In this document: one piece after another, positions 13,261 through 25,559 of the stretch
How the letters are laid out: every line of letters starts with the position of its first letter
Position numbering within the stretch: the stretch's first letter is position 1
NCBI GenBank assembly: GCA_021613375.1
Contig: CM038726.1
Span: forward strand, 3,237,546-3,301,545
DNA: 64,000 nt
From: Megaleporinus macrocephalus
Taxonomy: Eukaryota > Chordata > Actinopteri > Characiformes > Anostomidae
Direction of reading: 5' to 3'
The notes under the pieces: model-generated
What the model was told of the DNA's origin: nothing
Seen by the model: only the letters and a program-made list of their open reading frames with translations
Database searches by the model: none
Made by a program: the position numbers and the translations under genes

Positions 13261-13644
13261 CTACATGAGGAAGAGGAGGAAGCCGCTAAAAGTAGTGCGG
13301 AGGAGCGAATCATCCCAGACCACGTAGTTTGCTGGGAGGCGGGTGTACACCTCATCTCCCGCCACCAGCTGCAGAGTGACTCCGCTAGAAACATGCTTAG
13401 CCATGCCATCCATTCTGTTTTCACCCTGATGCAGCAGATTCTGCCCGTTCTTGTACAGATACACTCCGATGTTGTTCTGGTTGTTGTCGTACGAGCCGGC
13501 TGTGAATCTGATATAGTAGACCCCTTTGAGCGGGGCTGTGAAGATCCCTACAATGAGACAGACACACAGGTTAGAGGGCATATTCCAGAGATCCTCAGTG
13601 ACTGGAACCATAACGCAACTGGTTTATTGGTAATTGTCAAGGCC

Positions 13645-13680
<36 letters not shown>

Positions 13681-15891
13681 TTTGAAGGTGCATTGATTCC
13701 CCAGATGTGCAACTATATGAGGCCTCCAGAAAGGTCAAGCGTCTGGGTCTAGGTGAAGGTCTTGGCGGAGTTTAAATAATTATGAACTGCTCTGAAAAAG
13801 ATGTAGTCTAGAAGGCACCATGTAAGCTCCTAATGGAGTTTTCATTGAAATGCAGACTCCACACAAAAACACCCGTCCCCCCACACACTCATACCTGCCC
13901 ACCCCACCACCACCACTACCACCATGGCAGACACTCGATCGAGAACTTTATGCAATTGATGATCAGGATTGTCCTTCAGTTGCGTCAGTCAATCTCTGGA
14001 GAAGGAACTTGCATCCCAAATCTTTATGGAAATGAAGGTTGTCCTTTGCTTCGGGTCAAAGAACAACAGGACGATCCAGCGTTGTTGTACTGCTGTCCCA
14101 TCTATCGGCAGCCCTATTACAAGTGTTACAGCATTTGCCATTGTTCTGTCGTGCTTTACCCCATTAAATAAAGTCAGTTAATTAGTAAATATGCAATTTG
14201 TTACCCTCTAACATTGTTGTAGTGTTCACGTTCAACCTCACCTGTGGCTGGGTCATAGGCATTTCCAATGTTTGTAAGGACCTTTCTGTAGATTAGAGTG
14301 GTCTCGCTACCAAATGGACCTTTCAGTCCTGCTGGTTCGCCTAAACCAGCCGAGAAAGCCACCTTGGTTCTCCCTGCAACAGCAGAAAACAGGCAGGTAA
14401 GAAGGAAATGAGGGTAATTCATTCGCTGTAGAAACTTCTACGGGTCAAGCAAGAGGGCTCGCGAAAGCCTGGGCACACTTTATCCGAATTTCTATGCAAT
14501 ATGCAATAAAATAAAAGACAATGACCCAAAACACACTTCAAAATCCACCATGTACTACTTCAAGAATCACATGCCAGTGATTCTGGACGGTCCCCCGAAC
14601 TTCAACATCAGTGAAAATCTATGGGTACATCTTGCAACTTGCTGTGCAAGCAAGACAGCACAAGAATATCAAAGAACTAGAAGAAGGGCAGCGGAAAGGT
14701 GTTCTAGAAAGTTTTCTAGAAAAGCTGGGATATCTGCTATGGGAGTTTACTGAGACATTCATAGGATGTCCAACCCTTTGGAATTTAGAACCATTGACCA
14801 AAATCCAGGAGAATTTGACCTCTACTATGGGACAGTAAGTGCGATCCATAGGACCCAGGGAGCAGTTGGGATGGTAAGGTGTCATGCTCAAGGGCATTTT
14901 AGTCATGACCTGTTAGTTCAGGGGGAATAAACCCCATAACCTTCTGATCACAAGGCTGGTTCCCTAACCTTCAACCCATGGCTGCCTTTACAAGTGTCAT
15001 TTGCTACTGTTCGCTACGGTCAAACGAAATTGAACCCTTCAAGCCTTCGTCTTTCGTTCAAACGCTTCAACACATGAGCTGAGAAAGCATGAATTTGCAT
15101 TTACCTCCAATCTTGTTCGCCAGCTGCTCCAGTTCGGTGTTGATGGCTGAGATCACATCTGCTTGTTCTTTGACAAAAACATAAAGCGAAAGTAGGTAAT
15201 CACTCTCAGAAACTTTCAAGGTTGGGTTCAAGTGAAACCTTTCTACTAAGATCTCAGCACCTTCTAGTGTTTAACAGTCCAATTTGACTCTATACATGTT
15301 GCTTCCTGTATGGCTCCTTAATAGCAATCTCGATAGTTAAGCAAAAAATCTAATGTCCACAGCTTTCCACTGACCCCAGATGCAGCTGATCTCCAGAGAC
15401 ATGAGGACCATATATCAGGTCTTTACTGGAGCTAACTATACTGGAGGTCAATAGTCACCCAAAGCTTTTCTGTCAACGTGTCCCCCCATAAACGTCTTAT
15501 AACCAAAAAAGTTAACTTCTAATTAAGAGATTCCATTTTCTTCCTTACTCCATTGAATGTTTCTGCAATCACAACCACTAGAAATATGTCAAAACTTAAA
15601 TTCCACAGTTTGTGCCTTAGTGTGTTATCAGATTTCACCGAAACCAGCAAAACCATCTCCAAAGTCAGTGCGTTATACTGGAAAGTGAAGGATTGAAGTC
15701 TTTTGCTCACCTGCGTTCACTTTCTCCAGGTAGTTCGCCTTCAGCTTCAGCTCAGCCAGAGTGGTTCCTTGTTGATGGACCATATCTTTGAGCTCCGTCA
15801 GTTCATCAGAGCAGCCCTGCAGCTCAGAGCCCCACGCGCTGTTCTGCACCATCAACATCAGAGTTACAGCGACAGCAGCAGTTCTCCCCAT
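13261..15891 (-). CDS. C1q gene B, complete, four coding exons (220 aa)
   Basis: Secreted C1q-domain protein. Coding exons in order are 15891-15711, 15167-15105, 14373-14242 and 13547-13261 (stop included), all with GT-AG borders and phase 1 introns. Residues 1 to about 21 are a signal peptide (MGRTAAV start); a cysteine follows (QGC), then a coiled coil to about residue 82, continued by the 21-residue middle exon. The C1q jelly roll spans about 85-220, with KVAFSAG, the aromatic motif [12 protein letters not shown] and the closing FSGFLLFLM. Such domains form compact trimers, and the stalk should hold the trimer together. The target is unknown; innate immune recognition is inferred from the family. 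Gene C is its closest relative: matching words persist in introns 1 and 3 and in the 3' end. Nothing appears broken. Confidence 0.93.
13648..13676. repeat. (AT)n microsatellite in intron 3 of gene B
   Basis: Uninterrupted alternating A and T, 29 bases. Confidence 0.9.
14505..14730 (+). mobile_element. Decayed Tc1-like transposase fragment
   Basis: In intron 2 of gene B. The plus strand reads like the C-terminal part of a Tc1/mariner transposase: [10 protein letters not shown] near 14518, a degenerate ENLW near 14608 and a [12 protein letters not shown] block near 14660, in shifting frames. It is a non-functional relic, and no inverted ends were found. Confidence 0.55.
14850..14990 (-). mobile_element. 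tRNA-derived SINE fragment
   Basis: On the minus strand it reads GAACCAGCCTTGTGATCAGA and then ATGCCCTTGAGCA, matching the better preserved SINE at 61629-61820. It lies in intron 2 of gene B. Confidence 0.6.
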
Positions 15892-16045
15892 TCTCAGTTT
15901 AGGATTGGTCCTGTACTGTGTCTACTGAGGCAGGACTCCTCATGTACAGGTAAGAGATGCAGGAGTGGAGCCAGGGGTGGAGCTCCAGGGCTCTGGCTCC
16001 AGTGAGCTCTGATTGGCCCCTGGCTCAGTCCTTTTCTGGTCTGAA
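15892..16045 (-). promoter_or_regulatory. Conserved proximal promoter of gene B with CCAAT box
   Basis: The flank keeps the GGAGCCAGGGGTGG block shared with genes A and C, and a CCAAT box on the minus strand at 16016-16012, about 120 bases above the ATG. Gene C has a matching CCAAT at 25115-25111. No TATA box is evident. Activity is inferred from conservation. Confidence 0.55.
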
Positions 16046-17720
16046 GTGAACCAAAGATCGGATGCGTTCTCAACTGTGGCAAGGGGCAGTGACGGGGACG
16101 ACCAGGCCAATGGAATTACATCAGAAGTTGTGTGAAAAGACCTCATGGAGGTATCTCCCAGGTAATTAGGTTAATTGGCAACAAGTCAGTAACATGATTC
16201 GGTATAAAGGAGACTCCCAGAGAGTGGCCCAGAAAGGCGGAGTGTTTCAGATGGAGGGGGGGTGTCGCCCAGATAGGCTGGGTCTTTCAGAAGAGGGGGG
16301 GGGTCTCATAAAGAGGCGGTACCAACAGGTACCCTCCTCTAACAACTGAATTCTCTATTTAACTTTATATATACCCATTTTGAGAAGTTACCCCGGGTTC
16401 TACACTTTGCTCTTGAAGAGATCTTTGTTGGTTGACCATTCACTGGAGGTGGGGGTTAACAAGGGTCTCGAATCTCTTTCATTTGTACCCAATCTGTCCG
16501 ACTGTGAAGTTTGATGAAGTCTGATGAGCCTCAACAGCTGGCGTTTTGAGGTTCCTCAGGATCTCCTGTGCTGGTTACATGATACACTTTCACCAACCAT
16601 GATGTGTTTCTGATCCCAGTTCTTTGAACAAAACAGGACTCACACCTGACCATCATCCCACTGACTAAAACCATCTGAAACATTTCATATTTTTGTTCAA
16701 CCCCTTAAATTAAACCTGAATGTTTACACTTGCATCCCAGTGGTTTCATTTGAAAAAATCATTGAGTGTCATGGAAGCTCACTTTCCACATCTCCACCAC
16801 CTCCACCACCTCCTTTCTCCAGCTCCCATCTTCCCTATGGCATTGTCACTACCAGAGAACAGAAGAACCTTCACTCAGCTCTACTTCGGCCACCAGATGA
16901 GGAGGAACGCGGCTTCGGAAACCATTATTGTCACTACAGCATCTGTTGCGACCCCTAGCCTTGGTGTGCAGGCCTGTGATTGACAACTTGTGGTGTCTCT
17001 CTGCATCTACGGTCATCGATCGCCAGCTTCGGGGGGCTCTACTCCACTCTAGCTGCTTCCTTGCAAGCATCTTCAGTTTCTTGAGCCCCCATGTCTTTCT
17101 GCTGCTCTCCCTGCCTTAGGCTTTCCATGTGGGGCTGGCTGGTCCCAGGGAAATGAAGTGCTTTCTTTGACGTAGAGGTTCTGACTCAACTCTTGTCTTC
17201 TACGTTCTAGGTATTAACCAGGCAAGTTTAAGATATTCCAGAGTACTAGTTACTCAGTGACCTTTGAAAGCACTGTGTCAGTTCAATTGAAACGTCCAAC
17301 AGATTCTAGCTATTAAGCTGGCAAATGTTTTGGAGGAGGCCAGTACAGGAAAGAACATCAGAACCCAAGTAATGATTGACTTGGGTGGCCTTCTGAAGCA
17401 AATGGTCCCAGTAGAAGCACAGTAAGAACCACAGCTTTCTTTTAGAACCCAAATTAGTTTATTAAATTAGTTGTAGAACCATCCAGTACTTTAATAGCTA
17501 GAACGTACAGGAGTATAAATGAAACCCCCTATGCACTGAAGGTCCTATACACTTCAACTTTGTAGTCTAGGAACGATTGAATGTTCACAAGCTACAACTT
17601 TAAACAAAAGGAATCCAATGAAGTTGGGCTTGCTCAGGCACGCCCCCTAGTGTCTAACAAGGAGAAGCTCCCGTATTATCTCCCATATACAAAAAAGACA
17701 GAGCAGGTCATGTGATGCAC
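16046..17720. other. No recognisable feature
   Basis: This spacer between the promoter of gene B and the 3' end of gene C shows no exon of the C1q family and no clear repeat. There are short G runs at about 16256-16305 and a CCACCTCCACCA run at about 16790-16815. Confidence 0.5.
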
Positions 17721-17726
17721 AGCTGT

Positions 17727-17732
17727 TTTATT
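17727..17732 (-). promoter_or_regulatory. Poly(A) signal AATAAA of gene C
   Basis: AATAAA on the minus strand in the same GAATAAAACAGCTGTG context as in gene B. It lies about 1.4 kb past the stop of gene C rather than 68 bases, because a minisatellite fills the interval. Confidence 0.65.
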
Positions 17733-17749
17733 CAATTATATGGATCCTT

Positions 17750-18712
17750 GCTATATTAGTGTGTAATAACTATGTAATTACACATGTAACAACAATGTAA
17801 CTACTAGTGATGTAGTCACTGTTACAGATGGACTGCAGCAATACAGATTATGTAATTACACATGTAACAACAATGTAACTACTAGTCATGTAGTCACTGT
17901 TACAGATGGATTACAGCAGTACAGTTTATGTAGTTACACATGTAACAACAATGTAACTACTAGTGATGTAGTCACTGTTACAGATGGACTGAAGCAGTAC
18001 AGATTATGTAATTACACATGTAACAACAATGTAACTACTAGTGATGTAGTCACTGTTACAGATGGATTACAGCAGTACAGATTATGTAGTTACACATGTA
18101 ACAACAATGTAACTACTAGTCATGTAGTCACTGTTACAGATGGACTACAGCAGTACAGCTTATGTAATTACACATGTAACAACAATGTAACTACTAGTGA
18201 TGTAGCCACTGTTACAGATGGACTACAGCAGTACATCTTATGTAATTACACATGTAACAACAATGTAACTACTAGTGTTGTAGTCGCTGTTACAGATGGA
18301 TTACAGCAGTACAGATTATGTAGTTACACATGTAACAACACTGTAACTACTAGTGATGTAACCACTGTTACAGATGTATTACAGCAGTACAGATTATGTA
18401 GTTACGCATGTAACAACAATGTAACTACTAGTGATGTAGCCACTGTTACAGATGGACTACAGCGGTACAGATTATGTAATTACACATGTAACAACAATGT
18501 AACTACTAGTGATGTAGTCACTGTTACAGATGGATTACAGCAGTACAGATTATGTAGATACACATGTAACAACACTGTAACTACTAGTGATGTAGCCACT
18601 GTTACAGATGGATTACAGCAGTACAGATTATGTAGTTACGCATGTAACAACAATGTAACTACTAGTCATGTAGTCACTGTTACAGATGGATTACTTGTTA
18701 TGTATCCAGATA
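17750..18712. repeat. 78-bp minisatellite in the 3' region of gene C (~12 copies)
   Basis: Tandem 78-base units containing ACACATGTAACAACAATGTA and GTCACTGTTACAGATGGA (unit starts at 17846 and 17924). It lies between the stop codon of gene C and its probable poly(A) signal, so it is probably transcribed as 3' untranslated region. Shorter related words (TGTAGTTACAC) continue to about 19070. Confidence 0.95.
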
Positions 18713-19127
18713 GTTGTAATAGAAGATTCTCCATCATGTAATAACACATAGGTAATAACATGAGTGTAACTGAATTTGTAGTCAGCAGCTTTGTTATAGC
18801 TTATTAATATTAAGAAAATATTTACACTGGGGAAATAATGCTACTCCCAGATGTAGTTATACTTGTGTTATTACCGATGTGTAATAAAACATGAGAAAAT
18901 ATCCTGTTATAACTATTAAAATACTCTTACTGTAATTACAAGAAGCCAAAAAACAAATTGACACACCTGTGTAACTACGTAAGCTGTACTGCTGTAATCC
19001 ACCTGTCACCGTGGCTACATCACCAGTAGTTACACTGTAGTTACACTGTAGTTACATGTGTTGTTACACAGTTACTACAGACACTGAACAACAATGAAAG
19101 CAACAGCAAGACGAGCCTATCGAATTC

Positions 19128-22100
19128 TCACATGGGAAATAGAAGGAAGCCGCTGAAGCTGGTGCGGCGGGAGGACAAAGCGTCCCAGACCACATGCATC
19201 GGTGGGAGGTGGAGGTACACCTGATCTCCCTCCGCCAGCTCCATAGTGACTCCGCTAAAGACATGCTTAGCGGCGCCGTCTGGGCCGTTCTCATACAGAT
19301 ACATCAGAAGCTGCCCGTTTCTGTACAGATTCACTCCGATTTTGTTGACCTTGTCTCCGTACACGCCAGCCGAGAACCGGAAATAGTAGAGCCCACTGAG
19401 CGGAGCTGAGAAGACCCCTGCAATAAGATGGACACACAGGTTAGAGCAGCAGTAAGTACCAGAGCTTCTCAGTGGCTGGAACAGTAATGCTTAATACTAA
19501 TAATAATTATATCATAATTATCAGGGTCTTAATTATTTTTATGTATTAAAATGACTTCATTAAGAGAATTTGCAATGTTGTTGGTATCATTAATATCTTA
19601 TTAACATGTTATAAACATATATTAGACAGTATTCCATATTTATCAGGCCTTAATTGGATTATTTAGCATACCTGATGGAAAGTAAAGGCCAATGATGTCA
19701 TAGTAATGAATTATAAACATCTATTACACATTACTGAACATTTATAAGGTCTTAAGTACATTCAGTATACCTGATATAAAGTGAAGACCAATGATATATT
19801 AGTAATGATTAGAAACATCTATTACACATTACTAAATATTTATAAGGTCTTAATTACGTTCAGTATACCTGATGTAAGGTAAAGACCAATTATGCCTTAG
19901 TAATGAATTATAAACATCTATTGCACATTACTGAACATTTATAAGGTCTTAAGTACATTCAGTATACCTGATATAAAGTGAAGACCAATGATATATTAGT
20001 AATGATTATAAACATATATTACACATTACTGAACATTTATAAGGTCTTAAGTACATTCAGTATACCTGATGTAAGGTGAGGACCAATGATATATTAGTTA
20101 TGATTATAAACATCTATTACACATTACTAAACATTTATAAGGTCTTAATTACATTCAGTATACCTGATATAAAGTGAAGACCAATGATATATTAGTAATG
20201 ATTATAAACATCTATTACACATTACTGAACATTTATATGGTCTTAAGTACATTCAGTATACCTGATATAAAGTGAAGACCAATGATATATTAGTAATGAT
20301 TATAAACATCTATTACACATTACTAAACATTTATAAGGTCTTAATTACATTCAGTATACCTGATATAAGGTAAAGACCAATGATGCCTTAGTAATGATTA
20401 AAAACATATATTACACATTACTGAACATTTATAAGGTCTTAAGTACATTCAGTATACCTGTTGTAAGGTGAGGACCAATAATGTCTTAGTAATGAATTAT
20501 AAACATCTATAACACATTACTAATAATGTGTAAGATCTTTAGTGAAGTGAATGTACATGATGAAAATTTAAAAAAATATGTCTTAGTAATACTTTGCAAA
20601 CATTCAGGGACATCTATAAGGTCTTATTCAGTGAATCCTATATACCTGATGAAATGTGAAAACCAATGATATGTTAGTAATGCAGTATTAACATGTATTA
20701 AGCATTACTTAACAGTAACAAGGTCTTATTTAGTCTATTAAACATACTTGTAGTGAAAACCAATGATATGTTAGTAATGCAGTATTAACATGTATTAAGC
20801 ATTACTCAACATTAATAAGGTCCTAGTAAGTCTATTAAACATACTTTTCATTAAGTGAAAATATATGATGTGTTAGTAATGCAGTATTAACATCTACAAA
20901 ACATTACTAAACATTTTATATTACTGGTTTAACATTTTATATTACTGCAGTATTAACATGTATTAGGCATTACTAAACATTAATAAAGTCTTATTTAGTT
21001 CATTAGACATACTTATCATAAAGTGAAAACCAATGATAGATTAGTAACACATTATTAACGTCTACAAAACATTACTAAACATTTTATAAAACTGGTTTTA
21101 GCGAATTTAATAATCCTGATGTGAAATAACAAAACATTAATATATTAGTAATGCAGTATTAACATGTATTAAGCACTACTAAACATGAATAAAGTCTTAT
21201 TTAGTCCATTAGACATACTTATCATGAAGTGAAAACCAATGATAGGTTAGTAACACATTAGTAACATCTACAAAACATTACTAAACATTTTACAATACTG
21301 GTTTTAGTGAATTTAATACTCCTGATGTGAAGAAACAAAACAGCAATATGTTAGTAATGCAGTATTAACATGTATTAAGCATTACTAAACATTAGTAAGG
21401 TATTATTTAGTCTATTAAACATACTTGTAGGGAAAACCAATGATGTGTTAGTAATGCAGTATTAACATGTATTAAGCATTACTGAACATTAATAAGGTCC
21501 TAGTAAGTCTATTAAACATACTTATCATTAAGTAAAAAGATATGATACGTTAGTAATGCAGTATTAACATCTACAAAACGTTACTAAACATTATATATTA
21601 CTGGTTTTAGTGAATTTAATACTCCTGATGTGAAATAACAAAACAGTAATATGTTAGTAATGCAGTATTAACATGTATTAGGCATTACTTAACATTAATA
21701 AGGTCTTATTTAGTCTATTAAACATACTTGTAGTGAAAACCAATGATATGTTAGTATTGCAGTATTAACATGTATTAAGCATTACTGAACATTAGTAAGG
21801 TATTATTTAGTCTATTAAACATACTTGTAGTGAAAACCAATAATATGTTAGTAATGCATTAGTAGCATCTAAAAAACATTACTAAACATTTTATAATACC
21901 AGTTTTAGTGAACTTAAAATTTCTGATGTGAAATAACAAAACAGTGATATATTCGTAACGCAGTATTAACATCTATTAAGCATTAGTAAACATTAATAAG
22001 GATAGAATTGTATAAATGTCAATATAATTGTCAGCACTTAACATGTTAATTAATGCTGTTTACATATTACATGTTTACATGTTTACTAAACATTACTTAA

Positions 22101-24957
22101 CAAGTGTTAACGCATCACTACATGTAACAGAACATTAGTCGTAACTACCGGCCCCTATTCCAGCGCCCCCTATAGGAATCAGAACCAGCACTTATTTACT
22201 GCTACTGGCTCTCTGGACATTAGGACTTCTCTGTAATGAAGCAGCTATAAACTCTATCACCGCACAGACCGCCAGCACCTGTACTCGTTCAGGTACGACT
22301 GTATGTCTTTTGGCGGTAATGGTGCATCACCCCATCTCAGATGAGCTCGAGCCCAAAGGAGGCATTTGCAACAAACAGTTTGTCTTTTATTTGCATTTCA
22401 AATCTCGATGGAAATGAGGGACGTCCGGTTCGCTGGACCGCAGGGCGGCGTTGCCGTCCTGGTTCAGATCAGAGGCAGAACAGGCTCCACTGATCGGTCA
22501 GTGTGTGTTCTGGTCACCTCTGATGTCGTGACTGTAACGATACCTGTGGACGGGTCGTAGGCATTTCCAATGTTTGTGAGGACGTTTCGGTAGATCAGAG
22601 GAGTCTCGGCGGGCAGTGGACCTAGAGGTTGGCCTAAAGCAGCTGTGAAGGCCACCTTGGCGCTCGGTGCAGAGCCAGAACACAAATAAAGAACAGCAAT
22701 AAATCAATAAATATATTAAAAGACAGGAAGCTACCTGAGCTGGACTGAGTAGAAAACACTGTCTCTCATTTGATGGGAATAAGGAAAAGAAAGATGGAGG
22801 TGGGGTGCAAAAGGGAAATGGTGGGCCTGGGGGATGGAGGCAGGGTGGGGGAATGGAGGCAGGGGTGGGGGGATGGAGGCACGGTGGGGGAATGGAGGCA
22901 GGGGTGGGGGGATGCGGGCAGGGCAGGAAAGGGAACGGAGGTGGGGTGGGAAGGGTAATGGAGGCAGAGTAGAAAGGGGAAATGGAGGTGGGTGGAAAGG
23001 GGAATGGAGGCAGAGTGGGAAGGGGAAATGGAGGTGGGCTGGGGGGATGAAGGCAGGGGTAGGGGGATGCAGGCAGGGCAGGAAAGGGAACAGAGGTGGG
23101 GTGGGAAGGGGAATAGAGGCAGAGTAGAAAGGGGAAATGGAGGTGGGTGGAAAGGAGAGTGGATGTCGAGTGGCAAGGGGAAATGGAGGTGGGGTGAGAA
23201 TGGGAAATGGAGGCAGGGTGGGAGGGGAAAATGGAAGTGGTGAGGGACGGGGGGATGGAGCAGAGTGGGAAGGGGAAATGGAGCACCTGGGCAAATGGGG
23301 AAATGGAGGTGGGGTGGGAAGAGGAAATTTAGGTGGTGTGGGGGGATGGAGGCAGGGTGGAAAGAGGACATGGTGGTGGGGTGAGATGAGGAATGGAGGC
23401 AGGGTGGGAAGGGGACATGGAGGTGGGGTGGGAAGAGGAAATTTAGGTGGTGTGGGGGGATGGAGGCTGGGTGGGAAGGGGACATGGAGGTGGGGTGGGA
23501 ATAGGAATGGGTGTTGGGTGGGAATAGGAATGGGTGTTGGGTGGGAAAGGAGAAATAGAGGCAGGGTGGAGTGGGGGGATGGAGGCAGGGTGGGAAGGGG
23601 ACATGGAGGTGGGGTGGGAATAGGAATGGATGTTGGGTGGGAAAGGGGAAATAGAGGCTGGGCGGAGTGGGGGGATGGAGGCAGGGTGGGAAGGGGACAT
23701 GGAGGTGGGGTGAGAAGTAGAGTGGATGCCAGGTGGGAAGGGGAATTGGAGGCAGGGTGGGAAAGGAAAATGGGTGCCGGGAAGATGGGGAAATGAAGGC
23801 GGGGTGGGGGATGGAGGTGGTGTGGGGGATGGAGGCAGGGTGGGAAGTGGAAATAGAAGAGCTTTGGGAAACACAAATGGATGCCGGGTGGGAGGTGGAA
23901 ATGGAGGCAGGGTGGGAAGGGAAATGGAAAGGGGCGGCGAAGGGTTAAATGGAGGCGAGTCAGGCGGATGGAGGCGGGGTGGGAAGGGAAATGGAGGTGG
24001 TGTTGGGGGATGGAGGCAGGGTGGGAAGGGAAATGGAAAGGGGTGGCGAAGGGTTAAATGGAGGCGAGTCAGGCGGATGGAGGCGGGGTGGGAAGGGAAA
24101 TGGAGGTGGTGTTGGGGGATGGAGGCAGGGTGGGAAGGGAAATGGAAAGGGGTGGCGAAGGGTTAAATGGAGGCGAGTCGGGTGGATGGAGGCGAGGTGG
24201 GAGGTGCACTGTAGTTGACTTTAGTTCAAATGTTTAAACACACTTGCGCTTTGAGGAAGCATGAATTTGCATTTACCTGCAGTCTTGTTCTCCAGGGTTT
24301 CCAGATCGGTGTGGATGGCCGAGAGCGGACCTACTCGTTCTTTCGGGGGGACAGAAGCAAAACCTTTTAAGATCTCCAACATCTGGTGGCATGAGGTCAT
24401 CAGAAGGTGCTGATTCTTTGAAGTACACATGTGACTTTGACATTTTATTGAGGAGGTCTCATAGGACCTCAGCATCAACTCACCTCCAGACTTCACAACT
24501 TCTCTTGTTCCAATCTGGCGGCTGTCATTTCTTACATGGTTCTATAACATCAATCTCAATAGTTCAGCCAAAACATCTAATGTCCAGCTAAAGCTAACTA
24601 TACTGGAGGTCAACAGTCACCCAAAGCTTTTCTGTAAACATCTCCCCATAAAATTCTCTCAACCGGCTCTAACTGTTGCCCAGGCTTCATTAAGATGTTC
24701 CTTAAGATGTTCCTCATGCAGTGTAAAGTCTAAAGAAGATGTCAAATCTTAATTAAAGCACTTGAATCACCTGTGTGCACTTTCTCCGCGTGGCTCATCT
24801 TGGACTTCAGCTCAGCCAAGGCGCTTCCTTGTTGATAGACCACAGTTTTGAGCTGATTGAGTTCAGCAGTGCAGTCCAGAGCAGGAACCTCAGGGTCCTG
24901 CAGGCTGTTCTGCAGCAGCAGCATCAGAACCACAACGACAGCAGCAGTTCTCTCCAT
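19128..24957 (-). CDS. C1q gene C, four exons, defective acceptor before exon 3
   Basis: C1q-domain gene closest to gene B. Exons by homology are 24957-24771, 24339-24277, 22666-22544 and 19417-19128. They would encode 220 residues: signal peptide 1 to about 20 (MERTAAV), one cysteine (LDC), coiled coil to about 84, and a C1q domain from about 87 with KVAFTAA, the motif APLSGLYYFRFS and the end FSGFLLFPM. All exons are open and phase 1. The odd point is the start of exon 3: where paralogues have CAG followed by the exon, gene C has CAC (22669-22667). The nearest AG (22664-22663) lies four bases downstream and would shift the frame. So the gene may be a pseudogene, may splice differently, or may use a rare AC acceptor. 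Introns 2 and 3 are swollen by tandem arrays. Confidence 0.8.
19555..20560. repeat. ~98-bp tandem repeat in intron 3 of gene C
   Basis: Repeated AACATTTATAAGGTCTTAAG and ATTCAGTATACCTGATATAA about every 98 bases, roughly ten copies with small differences. Confidence 0.92.
20640..21990. repeat. Diverged ~100-bp tandem repeat in intron 3 of gene C
   Basis: Repeated GTAATGCAGTATTAACATGT and TTAGTCTATTAAACATACTT at about 100-base spacing. The word order is like that of the preceding array, so both probably derive from one ancestral unit. From 21991 to 22543 nothing else is recognisable. Confidence 0.88.
22662..22669 (-). other. Altered splice acceptor of gene C exon 3
   Basis: Minus-strand sequence GCACCGAGCGCC aligns with GCAGGGAGAACC at the same exon border of gene B. 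Two adjacent G to C differences remove the AG dinucleotide. The pyrimidine-rich tract before it is retained. Confidence 0.75.
22795..24205. repeat. G-rich minisatellite in intron 2 of gene C
   Basis: Plus strand made of GGGAAATGGAGGTGGGGTGG-type units of about 21-27 bases, almost only A and G, with three longer near-identical blocks at about 23930-24190. The transcribed strand sense is C-rich. Long spurious open frames occur on both strands because stops are rare in this composition. Confidence 0.95.
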
Positions 24958-25125
24958 CAGCACAGTGACTCTCTCTTCTCGTATCTGACAGGTCCTGCAC
25001 CGCACCTACTGACATGGGACTCTACACACTAACAGAGCAGGTGTACAGGTAAGGGACGCAGGAGTGGGACCAGGGGTGGAGCTACGGGGCACTGGCTCCA
25101 CTGAGTTCTTATTGGTCTCTGACTC
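24958..25125 (-). promoter_or_regulatory. Conserved proximal promoter of gene C with CCAAT box
   Basis: Aligns with the flanks of genes A and B, including GGACCAGGGGTGGAGCT near 25069 and a CCAAT box on the minus strand at 25115-25111, about 155 bases above the ATG. Confidence 0.55.
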
Positions 25126-25559
25126 AATCCTGCAGTCTACATCATTTCTACATCATTCCAACACCAGCTGCTGGTTCTATCTTCTGGCTTGTATGTACAG
25201 TTCTTCTCTGGACAGCGATGGTACAATTGACTTAGCTAGTGATTTGTGGTTTTCTGAGTTCTGGGTCAGGCCATTTGGGTGCAGAGGAACTCCCAGGTAA
25301 GCATTCGTGTTTACATATGTCTACGTATCAACTGCCAGGCAAATACATTTGCCTTTGCCGACCTCTGCCACGGCTCTCCCATGCCCTCTGCATTCGTAGG
25401 CTCGAGTGTCTACCTGGCAGGTAAGGTGCAAGTTGGGTTTAGCTTATTAATTCATTGATTCAGCCGGTTCCTGCCTGCCATTGCATTTCATGACGTACTT
25501 GATAAACTTCGTTTGGTGCTACTAGCATACACAAGTCAGTTCAGCACTGGAGAGCATTT
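25126..25559. other. No recognisable feature
   Basis: Unique-looking sequence upstream of gene C. Confidence 0.5.

Noticed and set aside
13234..13647. Plus-strand open frame across the last exon of gene B (similar frames at 36051, 44848, 58411 and 19194)
   Set aside because: Antisense shadows of the conserved C1q exons; they recur in every paralogue only because the sense strand is conserved.
19128..24957. Calling gene C outright a pseudogene
   Set aside because: Only the acceptor of one exon is abnormal; all exons are open, and an assembly error or unusual splicing cannot be excluded from sequence alone.
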